Counted from the stretch's first letter, positions 26,948 to 36,489 are shown. The stretch is DNA of 64,000 bases from Alcaligenaceae bacterium SAGV5 (GCA_009360345.1 SPDP01000005.1:1-64000); one strand, 5' to 3'. The notes: generated by a model not told the origin, from the sequence alone. Numbers and translations: made by a program.

Positions 26948-28570
26948 TCAGGCCTGCGCGCTGGGCAGGGGCGAGCTTTCCGACAGGCGGATCATCTCCA
27001 CCGCCAGCGCGGCCACGAGGCGATCGCGCTGGCCACGGGCCGACGGCTCGCTCCAGAGGTCCTGGACCTCGTGCGGGTCGGTTTCCAGGTCGTAGAACTC
27101 GCACACCGCCGGATCGTCCGACAACGTCAGCCGGTAGCGGCCATCGAACAGCGTGCGCACCTTGAAGCGGCGCGGCCGTCCGAACGCGTATTGCAGCGGT
27201 TCGCTTTCAACCACGATGCCGGCGCGCTCCGGCGCCGGCGCGGCCTCGCCGCGGATCATCGGCAGCAGGTTCGCGCCCTGGATGCCGTTGAAGGGCGCCA
27301 GGCCGGCGCGCGCCAGGATGGTCTGCGCGATGTCTATCGTGCCCGCCACGTCGTCCACCACCGCGCCGCGCCGCTGCTCGGCCAGTTGCGGATCGTGCCA
27401 GATGAACGGGACCTGGGTCACGCTGCGATAGTGCATGACGCCCTTGAGCGCGATGCCGTGGTCGCCCATCATCTCGCCGTGGTCGGCGGTGAAGATGACC
27501 ACGGAGTCCTCGCGCAGCCCCAGTTCGTCCAGTTTGGCCAGCACCCGGCCGATGCAGTCGTCGACCAGGCTGATCGAACCGTAGGTCAACGCGGTCACCT
27601 CGCGGCACTCGCGCTCATTCAAGGCGAAAGGCACGTAGGCCTCGCGCGAGGCGCCCGCGCGGGTGCGCTCGTGCACGGCCCGCAGCAGCGCCGGCATGTT
27701 CTCCTGGTGGAAAGATGGCGGCAGCGGAATGCCTGCCGGGTCGTACATGTCCCAGTACTTGCCGGGAGGCGTGAACGGGTGGTGCGGATCGGGGAACGAG
27801 CATTGGATGAAAAACGGCGCATCATCGTCCCGCCCCGCGTGCCGGGCCAGCCACTCGCAGGTCTGCTCGGCCACGTAGGTCGAGGGATACAGCTCCACCG
27901 GCATGCGTGTGCGCCAGGCCTGCGGCGAATCGTAGCGGTCGTCGGCGATGGCATTTTCGCGGCCGCGCAGGCTGTCGGGATCGGGATGGCGCTCGGCCAG
28001 CCAGCGCGCGTAGTCGCCCTGCACGCGGTCGCCGTGCATGGTGCACAGGCGCACGTCGTCGAAGCCGTAGAACGGCGTCTGCACATGGAAGGATGGATCG
28101 GCCTTCCAATAGGGCGTCCACTCGTTGTCGTAGTCGCGGCCGCGCCGGTGGTGCCGGTGCGCGTCCTTCATCGCCTCCGACGGCGGCGTGCCGCCGTTCA
28201 GGTTTTCCCAACCGCGGATGGGCGGATTGTTGTAGCCGAAGTTCTGCAGGTGCGACTTGCCGATCAGCGCCGTCGCGTACCCCGCATCGCGCAGCAGCTC
28301 GACGAAGGTGACGTCCTCGCGCGACAGCGGGATGCCGTTGTGCAACACGCCGTGCAGCGAGGGCATCCGGCCGGTCATCAACGTCGCCCGGTTCGACATG
28401 CAGGTGGGACTGGCCACGTAGAACTGCGAGGCGCGCACGCCGGCGCGCGCCAGCGCGTCCAGGTTCGGCGTGCGCAGGATGGGGTTGCCGTAGCACCCCA
28501 GGTGATCGGCCCGCTGCTGGTCGGTCATGACCAGCAGGATGTTGGGCCGCTTGGAAACACGCGGGTTCAT
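26948..28570 (-). CDS. Sulfatase / alkaline phosphatase-superfamily hydrolase
   Basis: 540-residue type I sulfatase-family enzyme, cytoplasmic by sequence (no signal peptide). Metal ligands are visible at LLVMTDQQR, DPHHPFTPP and VIFTADHGEMMGDHG. The formylglycine site at residues 57-68 reads CMSNRATLMTGR, so the usual CxPxR core has Ser instead of Pro. This could affect conversion of Cys57 to formylglycine. The enzyme may be a sulfatase, a phosphonate monoesterase relative or an unmodified hydrolase. A Bug receptor gene lies 4 nt away in the same direction, so uptake of its substrate may be linked. Confidence 0.85.
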   Translation of the reverse strand: MNPRVSKRPNILLVMTDQQRADHLGCYGNPILRTPNLDALARAGVRASQFYVASPTCMSNRATLMTGRMPSLHGVLHNGIPLSREDVTFVELLRDAGYATALIGKSHLQNFGYNNPPIRGWENLNGGTPPSEAMKDAHRHHRRGRDYDNEWTPYWKADPSFHVQTPFYGFDDVRLCTMHGDRVQGDYARWLAERHPDPDSLRGRENAIADDRYDSPQAWRTRMPVELYPSTYVAEQTCEWLARHAGRDDDAPFFIQCSFPDPHHPFTPPGKYWDMYDPAGIPLPPSFHQENMPALLRAVHERTRAGASREAYVPFALNERECREVTALTYGSISLVDDCIGRVLAKLDELGLREDSVVIFTADHGEMMGDHGIALKGVMHYRSVTQVPFIWHDPQLAEQRRGAVVDDVAGTIDIAQTILARAGLAPFNGIQGANLLPMIRGEAAPAPERAGIVVESEPLQYAFGRPRRFKVRTLFDGRYRLTLSDDPAVCEFYDLETDPHEVQDLWSEPSARGQRDRLVAALAVEMIRLSESSPLPSAQA

Positions 28571-28574
28571 GCGA

Positions 28575-29558
28575 TCAATCGGCCGAGATGTTGAATTCTT
28601 TGACGATCTTGCCGTAGCTGTCGTACTCGGCCTTGGCCATGCGGGCGAGATCTTCGGACGAACCGCCCAGCGGCACTTCCCACTGCTGCTTGAGCTTGGC
28701 GGCGGTGTCCGGCTGGCGCAGCACCGCGTTGAACTCCTGGTTCAGCTTTTCGACCACGGCGGGCGGCGTTCCCTTGGGCGCGAACACGCCGTACCAGGCG
28801 CCGGTCGCGGTGTTGGGATAGCCCTGCTCGGCCAGCGTAGGCAGGTCGGGCATCAGGGGTGAACGCTCCTTCTCGGCCATGCCCAGCGCCACCAGGCGCC
28901 CGGCGGCGATATGCTGCGCCACGACGCCGATACTGGCGTAGGTGATCTTCACGTGGCCGCCCAGCACGTCGGCGATCGCGGGCGCCACGCCCTTGTAGGG
29001 CACGTGCAGCATGTCCACGCCCGCGGACTTCTTGAACAGCTCGCCGGCGATATGCATGGGCGAACCGCTGCCCGGGGTGGCATAGGCGATTCCGGGCTGC
29101 TTCTTGAGCAGCGCGACCAGCTCCTTGGCGTTCTTCACGCCCAGCGACGGGTGGGCCACCATCATCATGGCGCCCTTGGACGGCGCCACGACGGGTACGA
29201 AATCGTTCAGCACATCCAGGTTGACGTTCGCGCTCTTGGGCAATACGTGGGGAGCGATCAGGAACGTATTGGGCGCGAACAACAGGGTGTAGCCGTCGGC
29301 CGGCGCGCGCGCGACCGCCGATGCGCCCATCATGCCGCTGACGCCCGGACGGTTCTCGACGATGATGGACTGGTGCATGCGCGCGGCGAGCTTCTCGCCC
29401 AGCATGCGGGCGCCGATGTCCGGTCCGCCGCCGGCGGGATAGCCGACGATGATGGTGATGGGCTTGGCCGGGAAATCATTCCCCTGCGCGTGCGCGGTCA
29501 GGGCGGCAAGCGGCAGACAGCCCAGGGCCAGGGCGAATTTGCGGAGCAATGCGAACAT
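28575..29558 (-). CDS. Bug/TctC-family periplasmic receptor
   Basis: 327-residue solute receptor with a signal peptide (ALALGCLPLAALTAHAQ). The Bug fold is recognisable from ITIIVGYPAGGGPDIGARM, VENRPGVSGMMGA, LHVPYKGVAPAIADVLGG and the APKGTPPAVVEKLN region. It is the first gene of a two-gene unit with the sulfatase. No TctA/TctB membrane genes are nearby, as is usual for the expanded Bug family. The ligand is unknown, perhaps a sulfate ester. Confidence 0.88.
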   Translation of the reverse strand: MFALLRKFALALGCLPLAALTAHAQGNDFPAKPITIIVGYPAGGGPDIGARMLGEKLAARMHQSIIVENRPGVSGMMGASAVARAPADGYTLLFAPNTFLIAPHVLPKSANVNLDVLNDFVPVVAPSKGAMMMVAHPSLGVKNAKELVALLKKQPGIAYATPGSGSPMHIAGELFKKSAGVDMLHVPYKGVAPAIADVLGGHVKITYASIGVVAQHIAAGRLVALGMAEKERSPLMPDLPTLAEQGYPNTATGAWYGVFAPKGTPPAVVEKLNQEFNAVLRQPDTAAKLKQQWEVPLGGSSEDLARMAKAEYDSYGKIVKEFNISAD

Positions 29559-29742
29559 GGAGGCACCTATGAAAATGCGGGGCGGACGGCGCCGCGCGGG
29601 ACGCCACGGGCGCCTCCGAACGCGGAGAAGCGCAGATTCTTCCCTGAAAACCCGCCAGCCTCCACCCCAATAACGCTTCATTAGGCCGCAATTCGTCCCG
29701 CCTGCCGATAAAATCGACAGGGCGCCATCGATGGAGGAAGAC

Positions 29743-30675
29743 GTGGATGTATTGAGCGAGGTCCTGTCCGGCTGCCGGGCCGATAGCGCCACGACCGGCC
29801 GCTTCATCCTACATGCCCCGTGGTCGCTGGAGTCCACGGGACTACAGGGCGCGATGTTCCGTATCGCCCAGGGCGCGCCCTACTGGATACAGCCCGAAGG
29901 CATGCCGCCCGTGCGGGTGCCCGCGGGCGACCTCGTCGTGCTGCCCCGCGGCGGCAGGCATACCATTTCGTCCGAGCCGGGACTCGCTCCAGTGCCCTTC
30001 GCCGACGTGCTGGCCGCCCACGGCATGCGCGAGCGCGGGGAAAAACCGCTGGTGTTCACGCATGGCGAAGGCGGCACGCCCACCGAGCTGTTCACCACCA
30101 TCGTCGACTACGGCCCGGTGGGGCAGAACACCGTGCTGCGCTTCCTGCCCGGCCTCATCCACCTGCGCGAGGACGACGTGAACCTGGCCTCGTGCCTGGC
30201 GCCCACCATGCGCCTGTTCATCGAGGAAAGCCTGAACCGCCAGCCGGGCTGGAAGCTGTCGGCCGCGCGCATGGGCGACCTGCTGATGGTGCACGTGCTG
30301 CGCGCCTATCTGCTGCGGCACCGCGACACCGAACCGAACTGGCTGCGCGGCCTGGCCGACCCCAAGATCGCCCAGGCCATCATGCTGATGCACCGCTGGC
30401 CCGAAAAACCCTGGACCCTGCCCTGGCTGGCCGACGAAGTCTGCATGTCGCGCTCGCGCTTCAGCGCGCGCTTCCGGGAGCTGGTGGGCGTATCGCCGAT
30501 CTCCTATCTGACGGCGCGCCGCATGGAGCGGGCCGCCGAACGGCTGCGGCTGGGATCGGTGCGGCTGGCCGACGTGGCCGAACTGGTCGGCTACGGCTCC
30601 GAAAAGATCTTCGCCCGCGCCTTCCGGCGCTGGGCAGGCGTGCCGCCCGGCGAATACGGACGGCGCGCCGGCTGA
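29743..30675 (+). CDS. AraC-family transcriptional regulator
   Basis: About 310 residues with a cupin-type (Cupin_6/RCS-like) N-terminal domain and a C-terminal AraC double helix-turn-helix (WLADEVCMSRSRFSARFRE; LADVAELVGYGSEKIFARAF). I chose GTG 29743, which gives the family-typical opening MDVLSEVL and has GGAGG just upstream; an ATG at 29731 adds four residues. It is divergent from the Bug-sulfatase unit and may control it (inference). Confidence 0.85.
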   Translation: MDVLSEVLSGCRADSATTGRFILHAPWSLESTGLQGAMFRIAQGAPYWIQPEGMPPVRVPAGDLVVLPRGGRHTISSEPGLAPVPFADVLAAHGMRERGEKPLVFTHGEGGTPTELFTTIVDYGPVGQNTVLRFLPGLIHLREDDVNLASCLAPTMRLFIEESLNRQPGWKLSAARMGDLLMVHVLRAYLLRHRDTEPNWLRGLADPKIAQAIMLMHRWPEKPWTLPWLADEVCMSRSRFSARFRELVGVSPISYLTARRMERAAERLRLGSVRLADVAELVGYGSEKIFARAFRRWAGVPPGEYGRRAG

Positions 30676-30681
30676 GTCCGT

Positions 30682-31539
30682 TCAGGGCTGCCGCTGGCGG
30701 ACGATCAGCACGTCGCAGGGCGTGTGCTGGATCAATTTTTCCGCCACGCTGCCGATGGCCGTGCGCAGGATCCCCGTGCGGCCATGCGTGCCCACCACCA
30801 GCAGCTCGGCGGGATGGCGCGCCACGTAGTCGGGCAGCACATCCTCGGGCAGGCCATGCTCGATCTTCCATTCGACGTCGGGCCGGTTCAACAGCGCCGC
30901 GTTCCGTTTCATGAATTCGGCCACCTCGTTGTCGGCCCGCGCCCTGGCCTGTTCCACCACGGCCGCCTCGGCATGCGCGCCATGGGTGGAGAAAGCGTGG
31001 AACAGCAGCGGCCGCGCATCCGGGAACAGGCTCAGCGCCGCCTGCAAGGCCTGGCGCGCGCCCTCCGAGAAATCGACGGCGGCGACGAAATCGCGATAAT
31101 CGTGATGCGGCCGTTCGCGCACGATCAGGATGGGCTGGGCGGCCTCGCGCGCGAGTTTCTCGACCGTGGTGCCGAGCAGCAGGCGGCCCAGGGTCTCGTC
31201 GCGGGCCACCCCGGTGACGATGAGATCGCAGTGGCGCGCCTCGGCCGTCTTGCGGATGACCTCGACCGCATGCCCCGTTTCCAGCACCAGCTCGGCCTGG
31301 ACGTCTACGCTGCCCAGGCCGGCCCGGAAGCGCCGCTCGGCGGTATTTCGGTCGACCACCTGGCTGCGCCGGGCGGTCAGCACGTCGCCCAGCGACGTCT
31401 CGTGCACGCACACCGCGACCAGCCTGGCGCCGTGCTCGCGCGCCAATTGCACCGCCCGGTCCTGGGCGCGGTCGCAGCGCGCGCTCAGGTCGGTGGCGAG
31501 CAGGATGCAGCGCAGGTTTTCGGTGGAGGGTCCTTCCAT
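30682..31539 (-). CDS. Tandem universal stress protein (UspA family)
   Basis: 285 residues forming two Usp domains. The second keeps the ATP-binding pattern G-x2-G-x9-G-(S) in GTHGRTGILRTAIGS; the first has a variant (GVARDETLGRLLLGTT). Start ATG 31539 with GGGAG upstream. It stands alone and converges on the AraC gene with six bases between stops. The specific stress role is unknown. Confidence 0.87.
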   Translation of the reverse strand: MEGPSTENLRCILLATDLSARCDRAQDRAVQLAREHGARLVAVCVHETSLGDVLTARRSQVVDRNTAERRFRAGLGSVDVQAELVLETGHAVEVIRKTAEARHCDLIVTGVARDETLGRLLLGTTVEKLAREAAQPILIVRERPHHDYRDFVAAVDFSEGARQALQAALSLFPDARPLLFHAFSTHGAHAEAAVVEQARARADNEVAEFMKRNAALLNRPDVEWKIEHGLPEDVLPDYVARHPAELLVVGTHGRTGILRTAIGSVAEKLIQHTPCDVLIVRQRQP

Positions 31540-31641
31540 GCTGATCTCCCTTGGCGAGGATCCGGAGGCGGGACGGGAAGGCCGTGGATCGCGCAGCCTC
31601 CCCGCCGGACCTACGATACCAACGGACGGCGGCCCTGCCAA

Positions 31642-32157
31642 TCAGAACGAGAACGACGCGCGGGGGGCATCGCGCCCGGCCGCGGCGCACGCCTCGATGT
31701 AGCCGGCCAGCAGCCGCGCCGCCGCGGAAAGCGGCCGCCGGTCGTCATGGGCCAGCCACAACCCCATCGTCATCGGCGGCCCGCCGGGCGACAGTTCGGC
31801 CAGGAGTCCGGACTCGATGTCCCGGCGGACCGTCTTGGCCGGCACGCACCAGATGCCCACGCCCGCCGCCGTCAGCTCCCGCACCATGCCCGATTCGGTG
31901 GCGCGCGATGCCACCGGCGTGCCGGCGATGCCGGCCGCGCGCAGCATGTCGGCCATGTGGATCGAGAACCCGGAACGATGCGCGGCCCGCACGAATTTCT
32001 GCCGGGCCAGTTCCTGCGGCGACACCTCGCCGCGTCCGGCCAGGGGATGCGAGGGGGCGGCCACCAGGGCGAAGCGCTCGACACCGATGACCCGGCCCGC
32101 CACCCCCTCCTGCGGACGCAGGCCGCGCAGCGCGGCCTGCGTCGAGCTGCTGCGGGC
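31642..32157 (-). pseudogene. LysR regulator remnant, substrate-binding domain only
   Basis: The frame ending at 31642 encodes the back two thirds of a LysR substrate-binding domain (VIGVERFALVAAPSHPLAG; GVGIWCVPAKTVRRDIESGLL; ending near residue-rich RDAPRASFSF). There is no helix-turn-helix: upstream of about 32157 the frame becomes unrelated sequence, and a different frame carries an amidase N-terminus instead. A deletion that joined two genes explains this. It cannot work as a regulator in this form. Confidence 0.65.
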
Positions 32158-32345
32158 GGCAGGCCGTCGCGATAGGCGAGCTCGACCCGGCGGGGTTCGA
32201 ACCAGCTCCATGCCTGCAGGGCCGGTTCGAGGCGGGCGTGCCGCGCTATCACGCTGCGGGAGATGTCGGCCGGGAATAAGGTGCCGTCGCGCAGGCGGCC
32301 GGCGATCTCGCCGGCCGACAGTCGGAAATAGTCCAGGTGTCGCAT
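32148..32345 (-). pseudogene. Amidase N-terminal fragment
   Basis: From ATG 32345 about 65 codons match the start of amidase-signature enzymes (LSAGEIAGRLRDGTLFPADI, then ARLEPALQAWSWFEP). The catalytic Lys-Ser-Ser region is absent: the frame dissolves near 32150, where the LysR remnant begins in another frame. A GC-rich dyad (AGGCCGCGCAGCGCGGCCT) lies at the junction and could have favoured the deletion. Junction position is approximate. Confidence 0.6.
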
Positions 32346-32469
32346 GGCCGCCAGTATGCGTGGGGCGCCACCCCGGGGGGACGTGAATTTTTTTCGCGTC
32401 CCCCGCGCCGATTCGTCGTTTGCCCGGCCCGCCGGGACAGGCCAGACTTGCCCCGCAAGGAGGAAAGCC

Positions 32470-33600
32470 ATGCAGACATTTTCCGATCAACTGGGGCTGC
32501 GCTGCGTACTGATGCGCGGCGGCACGTCCAAGGGGCCGTTTTTCCTGGCGGACGACCTGCCGCCGGCCGGACCGCGGCGCGACGCCGCGCTGCTCAGGCT
32601 GATGGGGGCCCTGGAGCCGCGGCGGATAGACGGCATAGGCGGCATCGATTCGCTGACCAACAAGGTCGCGATCATTTCGCGCAGCACCCGGCCAGACGTG
32701 GATGTGGACTATCTGTTCGCCCAGATCTGCGTCCACAAGAACACCATCGACTATTCCGTGAACTGCGGCAACATGCTGGCCGCCGTCGGCCCGTTCGCCA
32801 TCGATGAGGGCCTGGTCGCGGCCGCCGGGGGCGCTGCTACCGAAGTCTCCATCTTCAACGTCAACACCGGCAAGCGCATCGTCGCCACCGTGCGGACCCG
32901 GGACGGCCGTGCCGTCTATGCGGGCGAAGCGGCCATCGATGGCGTGGCCGGCACCGCCGCGCCGGTCTGGCTGCGATTCTGCGACGTGGCCGGGGCCAAG
33001 ACCGGCAGGCTGCTGCCCACGGGCAGGGCCGTCGAGACGCTGGAGGGCGTGTCCGTCAGTTGTGTGGACGCGGCGGTGCCCATGGCCATCGTCGAGGCCG
33101 CCGAACTGGGCATGACGGGCTACGAGACCACCGACGAGATCAACGCCCGCGACGACCTGCTGGCCCGTGTCGAGCGCGTGCGCCGCGCGGCCGGCCGGGC
33201 GATGGGGCTGGGCGACGTCTCGCGGCTGGAGATGCCCAAGCTCGTGACCGTGGCGCGGCCCGTGGCGGGCGGTACGATCAGTGCCCGGTACTTCATGCCG
33301 TACACCTGCCATACCTCGTTCGCCGTGACCGGCGCGGTGTGCCTGGCGGCGGCCGTGCGGGTGCCGGGATCCGTGCCCGCGCGGATCGCGGCCCCGGGCG
33401 CGGGAGGCGAGGTCGCCATCGAGCACCCCGCGGGCACGCTGCGAGTCGGGATCGACGCCGGCCAGGGCGCAGCCGGTACGGAGATCCGTTCGGCCAGCCT
33501 GCTTCGCACCGCCCGGCGCCTGTACGCCGGTACCGTCTATTTTCCGGAGGCGACGCTGGAAGCGCTCGCCGCCGAGCCTGCCAGGGAAGTCCTCGCATGA
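32470..33600 (+). CDS. PrpF-family isomerase, 4-oxalomesaconate tautomerase-like
   Basis: 376-residue PrpF/GalD-family protein with a DAP-epimerase-like fold: CVLMRGGTSKGPFF at the start, RIDGIGGIDSLTNKVAI, and SVNCGNMLAAVGPFAI, where a conserved Cys is placed. GalD of Pseudomonas tautomerises 4-oxalomesaconate in gallate degradation, while PrpF isomerises aconitate. Length fits GalD. A strong AAGGAGG precedes ATG 32470. A Bug receptor gene overlaps its stop, so the pair probably takes up and isomerises a tricarboxylate-like acid. Confidence 0.82.
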   Translation: MQTFSDQLGLRCVLMRGGTSKGPFFLADDLPPAGPRRDAALLRLMGALEPRRIDGIGGIDSLTNKVAIISRSTRPDVDVDYLFAQICVHKNTIDYSVNCGNMLAAVGPFAIDEGLVAAAGGAATEVSIFNVNTGKRIVATVRTRDGRAVYAGEAAIDGVAGTAAPVWLRFCDVAGAKTGRLLPTGRAVETLEGVSVSCVDAAVPMAIVEAAELGMTGYETTDEINARDDLLARVERVRRAAGRAMGLGDVSRLEMPKLVTVARPVAGGTISARYFMPYTCHTSFAVTGAVCLAAAVRVPGSVPARIAAPGAGGEVAIEHPAGTLRVGIDAGQGAAGTEIRSASLLRTARRLYAGTVYFPEATLEALAAEPAREVLA

Positions 33601-34568
33601 AATCGTTCCGTGTTCTCCTGGTCGCCGGTCTTGCGCTGGCGGGCCCGCATGCCGCGCAGGCGGCCGATGCCTATCCGGCCGGGCCGATCCGGCTGGTGGT
33701 GCCTTTCCCCGCCGGGGGCGGCACCGACATCCTGGCGCGCGAACTCGCGCGCGAGCTGGACCAGCAATGGCACCAGCCTGTCATCGTCGAGAATCGCCCC
33801 GGCGCGGGCGGCGCCATCGGCGCGGCCGCGGTGGCCACGGCCAAGGCCGACGGCTACACCATGCTGATGACCACCGCGGGCGTGTCGGCCATCAATCCCA
33901 GCCTGTACAAGTCCCTGCCCTACGATCCCGAGAAGCAGTTCACGCCGGTCAGCCGCGTGGCCTCGACCGTGTTCGGCGTGCTGGTGCATCCGTCGCTGGG
34001 GGTGAACTCCATCGGCGAGCTGATCGCGCTGGCCCGGAGCAAGCCGGGCATGCTGACCTTCGGGTCGGCGGGCAACGGCGCCGCGGGCCACCTGCCCGGG
34101 GAACTGTTCAAGTCCATGGCGCGGATCGACATCCGCCACGTTCCCTACCGCGGCACCAGCCCGGCGCTCAATGACCTGCTGGGTGGCCAGATCTCCATGA
34201 TGTTCGCCATCCTGGGGCCGGCCACGCCCTACATCAAATCGGGCCGGGTCAAACTGCTCGCCACCACCGGCGCCGCGCGCGCGGCGAGTTTCCCCGATGT
34301 CCCGACGGTGACCGAGGCCGGCCTGCCGGGCTATGTGGCTGACGAATGGTGGGGCGTCGCGGCGCCCCGGGCCACGCCTGGCGAGGTGGTGCAGAAGTGG
34401 AACACCGCGATGCGGGCCTACGTGGCCAGGCCGGCCGTGCGGCAGAAGCTGATCGAGAACGGCTACGAGCCCGCGGCCGATACCGTGGAGGCGTTCTCGG
34501 CGCTCATCGCTTCGGACAAGGTCAAGTGGGGCAAGGTGGTGCGCGACGCTTCGGTCAGCGTGGATTAG
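33597..34568 (+). CDS. Bug/TctC-family periplasmic receptor
   Basis: 323 residues: signal peptide ending PHAAQAAD, then the Bug pattern (IRLVVPFPAGGGTDILAREL; VENRPGAGGAIGAAAV; RHVPYRGTSPALNDLLGG). ATG overlaps the stop of the GalD-like gene (ATGA), suggesting coupled translation and a shared ligand. Its stop overlaps the stop of the convergent LysR gene by four bases. Confidence 0.88.
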   Translation: MKSFRVLLVAGLALAGPHAAQAADAYPAGPIRLVVPFPAGGGTDILARELARELDQQWHQPVIVENRPGAGGAIGAAAVATAKADGYTMLMTTAGVSAINPSLYKSLPYDPEKQFTPVSRVASTVFGVLVHPSLGVNSIGELIALARSKPGMLTFGSAGNGAAGHLPGELFKSMARIDIRHVPYRGTSPALNDLLGGQISMMFAILGPATPYIKSGRVKLLATTGAARAASFPDVPTVTEAGLPGYVADEWWGVAAPRATPGEVVQKWNTAMRAYVARPAVRQKLIENGYEPAADTVEAFSALIASDKVKWGKVVRDASVSVD

Positions 34569-35458
34569 GCCGCCTGCGAGAGTAGCGCGTCCAGCAGGCG
34601 CGACACCGCGGGCGTGGGGACCACGCCCGGGTCGACCACCAGGCGCAGTTCGAAGCTGGCCCAGTCGTCGGCTAGCGGGACCTGCCGGATGTTGGCGGGA
34701 GCATGCCAGTCCGCGGGCGCGGCGGGCACCACGGCCACGCCCAGCCCCGCGCTGACCAGCGAGAACACCGCGGGGAAGCTGGTCACCTGGGTGGAGACGG
34801 CGGGCGGGTGCGGCGTGCCCGGTCCGTCCTGGCCCGAGAACTGCGCCAGCGCGCTGCCGGCCGAGCGCGCGATGTGCGGGAACCGCAGCGTTTCTTCATA
34901 GAAGACGGCCTTGCGTCCGGCCAGCTCATGGCCGGCGGGTACCGCCAGGACCAAAGGCGTGCGCGTATAGGGCAGACTTCGCAGGTGGTCCGCCTGGGCG
35001 CCGGCATGGGCGATGCCGAGATCGGCCGACCCGTTGGCCACCGCCTCCAGCACCGCCGCGCTCGTGGCTTCCCGCACCGAGATGCGGATGCCGGGGTATT
35101 GCGCCGAGAACCGGGCCATCAGGTCGGCCAGCCCCGCGCACATGCCCGAGGTGTTGGAGGCGATCCTGACCGTGCCCGAGGTGCCGTCCGCGAACCCCGC
35201 CAGGTCCTGTTGCAACCCCTGCAATTCTTCCAGCACCCGTTCGGTGCGCCGCGCCACCGCCAGGCCGGCGGCGGTCAGGCGCGCGCCCTCCGGCCGCCGG
35301 GTCAAGAGGGCGATGCCCAATTGGGATTCCAGCTCCAGGATGCGCTTGCTGGCGGCCGAGGCCGTCAGGTGGATGGTCTCGGCCGCGCGTGCCACGCTGC
35401 CGGTTTCATCGACCTTGCGCAGCAGTTGCAGGGTCAGGAGATCGAATCGCGGATTCAT
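34565..35458 (-). CDS. LysR-family transcriptional regulator
   Basis: 297 residues: N-terminal winged helix (LLRKVDETGSVARAAETIH; TASAASKRILELESQLG) and a periplasmic-binding-like effector domain. Start ATG 35458. It is convergent with the GalD-like/Bug pair, so it may regulate that unit or something else. The terminator of the secF operon lies between this gene and secF. Confidence 0.87.
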   Translation of the reverse strand: MNPRFDLLTLQLLRKVDETGSVARAAETIHLTASAASKRILELESQLGIALLTRRPEGARLTAAGLAVARRTERVLEELQGLQQDLAGFADGTSGTVRIASNTSGMCAGLADLMARFSAQYPGIRISVREATSAAVLEAVANGSADLGIAHAGAQADHLRSLPYTRTPLVLAVPAGHELAGRKAVFYEETLRFPHIARSAGSALAQFSGQDGPGTPHPPAVSTQVTSFPAVFSLVSAGLGVAVVPAAPADWHAPANIRQVPLADDWASFELRLVVDPGVVPTPAVSRLLDALLSQAA

Positions 35459-35491
35459 GGAAGTGCTCCGTCGGGTCGGATGGCCCGATGA

Positions 35492-35520
35492 CAAACAAAA
35501 ACGCCCGGCGGAGCCGGGCG
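35492..35520 (-). terminator. Rho-independent terminator of the secF operon
   Basis: On the - strand the 8-bp stem CGCCCGGC/GCCGGGCG with a 3-nt loop is followed by GTTTTTGTTTGT. It lies 32 bases after the secF stop and before the LysR start, and would end the yajC-secD-secF transcript. Confidence 0.85.
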
Positions 35521-35551
35521 CTTCGGGACGTCGTCCGGGACGGCGCGGGCG

Positions 35552-36484
35552 TTAGCCCACGACCTCGCCGGTATCCTTCTTGGCCGGCTTGACCAGGTCT
35601 TCGCGTTTGACACCCAGCCACATGGCGATGGCGGCCGCCACGAACACGGACGAGTAGATGCCGAACCAGATGCCGATGGTCAGGGCCAGCGAGAAATAAT
35701 GCAGCGACGGGCCGCCGAAGATCAGCATGGCGATCACCATCATCTGGGTCGAGCCGTGGGTGATGATGGTGCGCGAGATGGTGGCGGTGATGGCGCTGTC
35801 GATCACGTCTCGCACCGAGGCCTTGCGCTGCTTGCGGAAGTTTTCCCGGATACGGTCCATGATGACCACGGATTCGTTCACCGAGTAGCCCAGCACCGCC
35901 AGCACCGCCGCCAGCACCGGCAGCGAGAACTCCCATTGGAAGAACGCGAAGAACCCCAGGATGATGACCACGTCGTGCAGGTTGGCCACCACGCCGGCGA
36001 TGGCGAACTTCCACTCGAAGCGGAAGCCCAGGTAGATCATGATGCCGACCACCACGAACAGCAGCGCCAGGAGGCCGTCGTGGGCCAGTTCCTTGCCGAT
36101 CTGCGGGCCGACGTATTCCACGCGGCGCAGTTCGACGCCGGGGTCGGTGGCCTTCAGGGCCTCGATGACCTCGTTGCTCTGCTGGGTCGAGGTCTTGCCC
36201 TCGACGTTGGGCAGCCGGATCATCACGTCGCGCGAGGTGCCGAAGTTCTGCACCTGGAAGTCGTTGTAGCCCTTCTGCGAGATGGTGCCGCGCACCTTGT
36301 CCAGTTCCACCGCCTGCGGGTAGGCCACTTCCATGACCGTGCCGCCGGTGAATTCGATGGACAGGTGGAAGCCCTTGGTGGCGATGAAGAACACCGCCGC
36401 CAGGAACGTGACCAGACTGATGATGTTCAGCACCAGCGCATGGCGCATGAACGGGATGGTCTTGTGGATGCGGAAGAATTCCAT
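35552..36484 (-). CDS. secF: Preprotein translocase subunit SecF
   Basis: 310-residue partner of SecD in the SecDF complex, which uses the proton gradient to pull proteins out of the Sec channel. Six membrane segments with a periplasmic P1 domain; family motifs FSIEFTGGTVMEVAYP-like (HLSIEFTGG), YVGPQIGKELAHDG and SVNESVVIMDRIREN. It follows secD after five bases. Confidence 0.95.
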   Translation of the reverse strand: MEFFRIHKTIPFMRHALVLNIISLVTFLAAVFFIATKGFHLSIEFTGGTVMEVAYPQAVELDKVRGTISQKGYNDFQVQNFGTSRDVMIRLPNVEGKTSTQQSNEVIEALKATDPGVELRRVEYVGPQIGKELAHDGLLALLFVVVGIMIYLGFRFEWKFAIAGVVANLHDVVIILGFFAFFQWEFSLPVLAAVLAVLGYSVNESVVIMDRIRENFRKQRKASVRDVIDSAITATISRTIITHGSTQMMVIAMLIFGGPSLHYFSLALTIGIWFGIYSSVFVAAAIAMWLGVKREDLVKPAKKDTGEVVG

Positions 36485-36489
36485 GTTGC

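Noticed and set aside
28575-29837. Longer N-terminal extension of the Bug receptor at 28575
   Set aside because: The extension lacks family similarity and would bury the clear signal peptide that starts at 29558.
32346-33426. Upstream part of a 594-codon - strand frame that ends in the LysR remnant
   Set aside because: It is antisense to the well-supported GalD-like gene and has no LysR helix-turn-helix; only the 3' part is meaningful.
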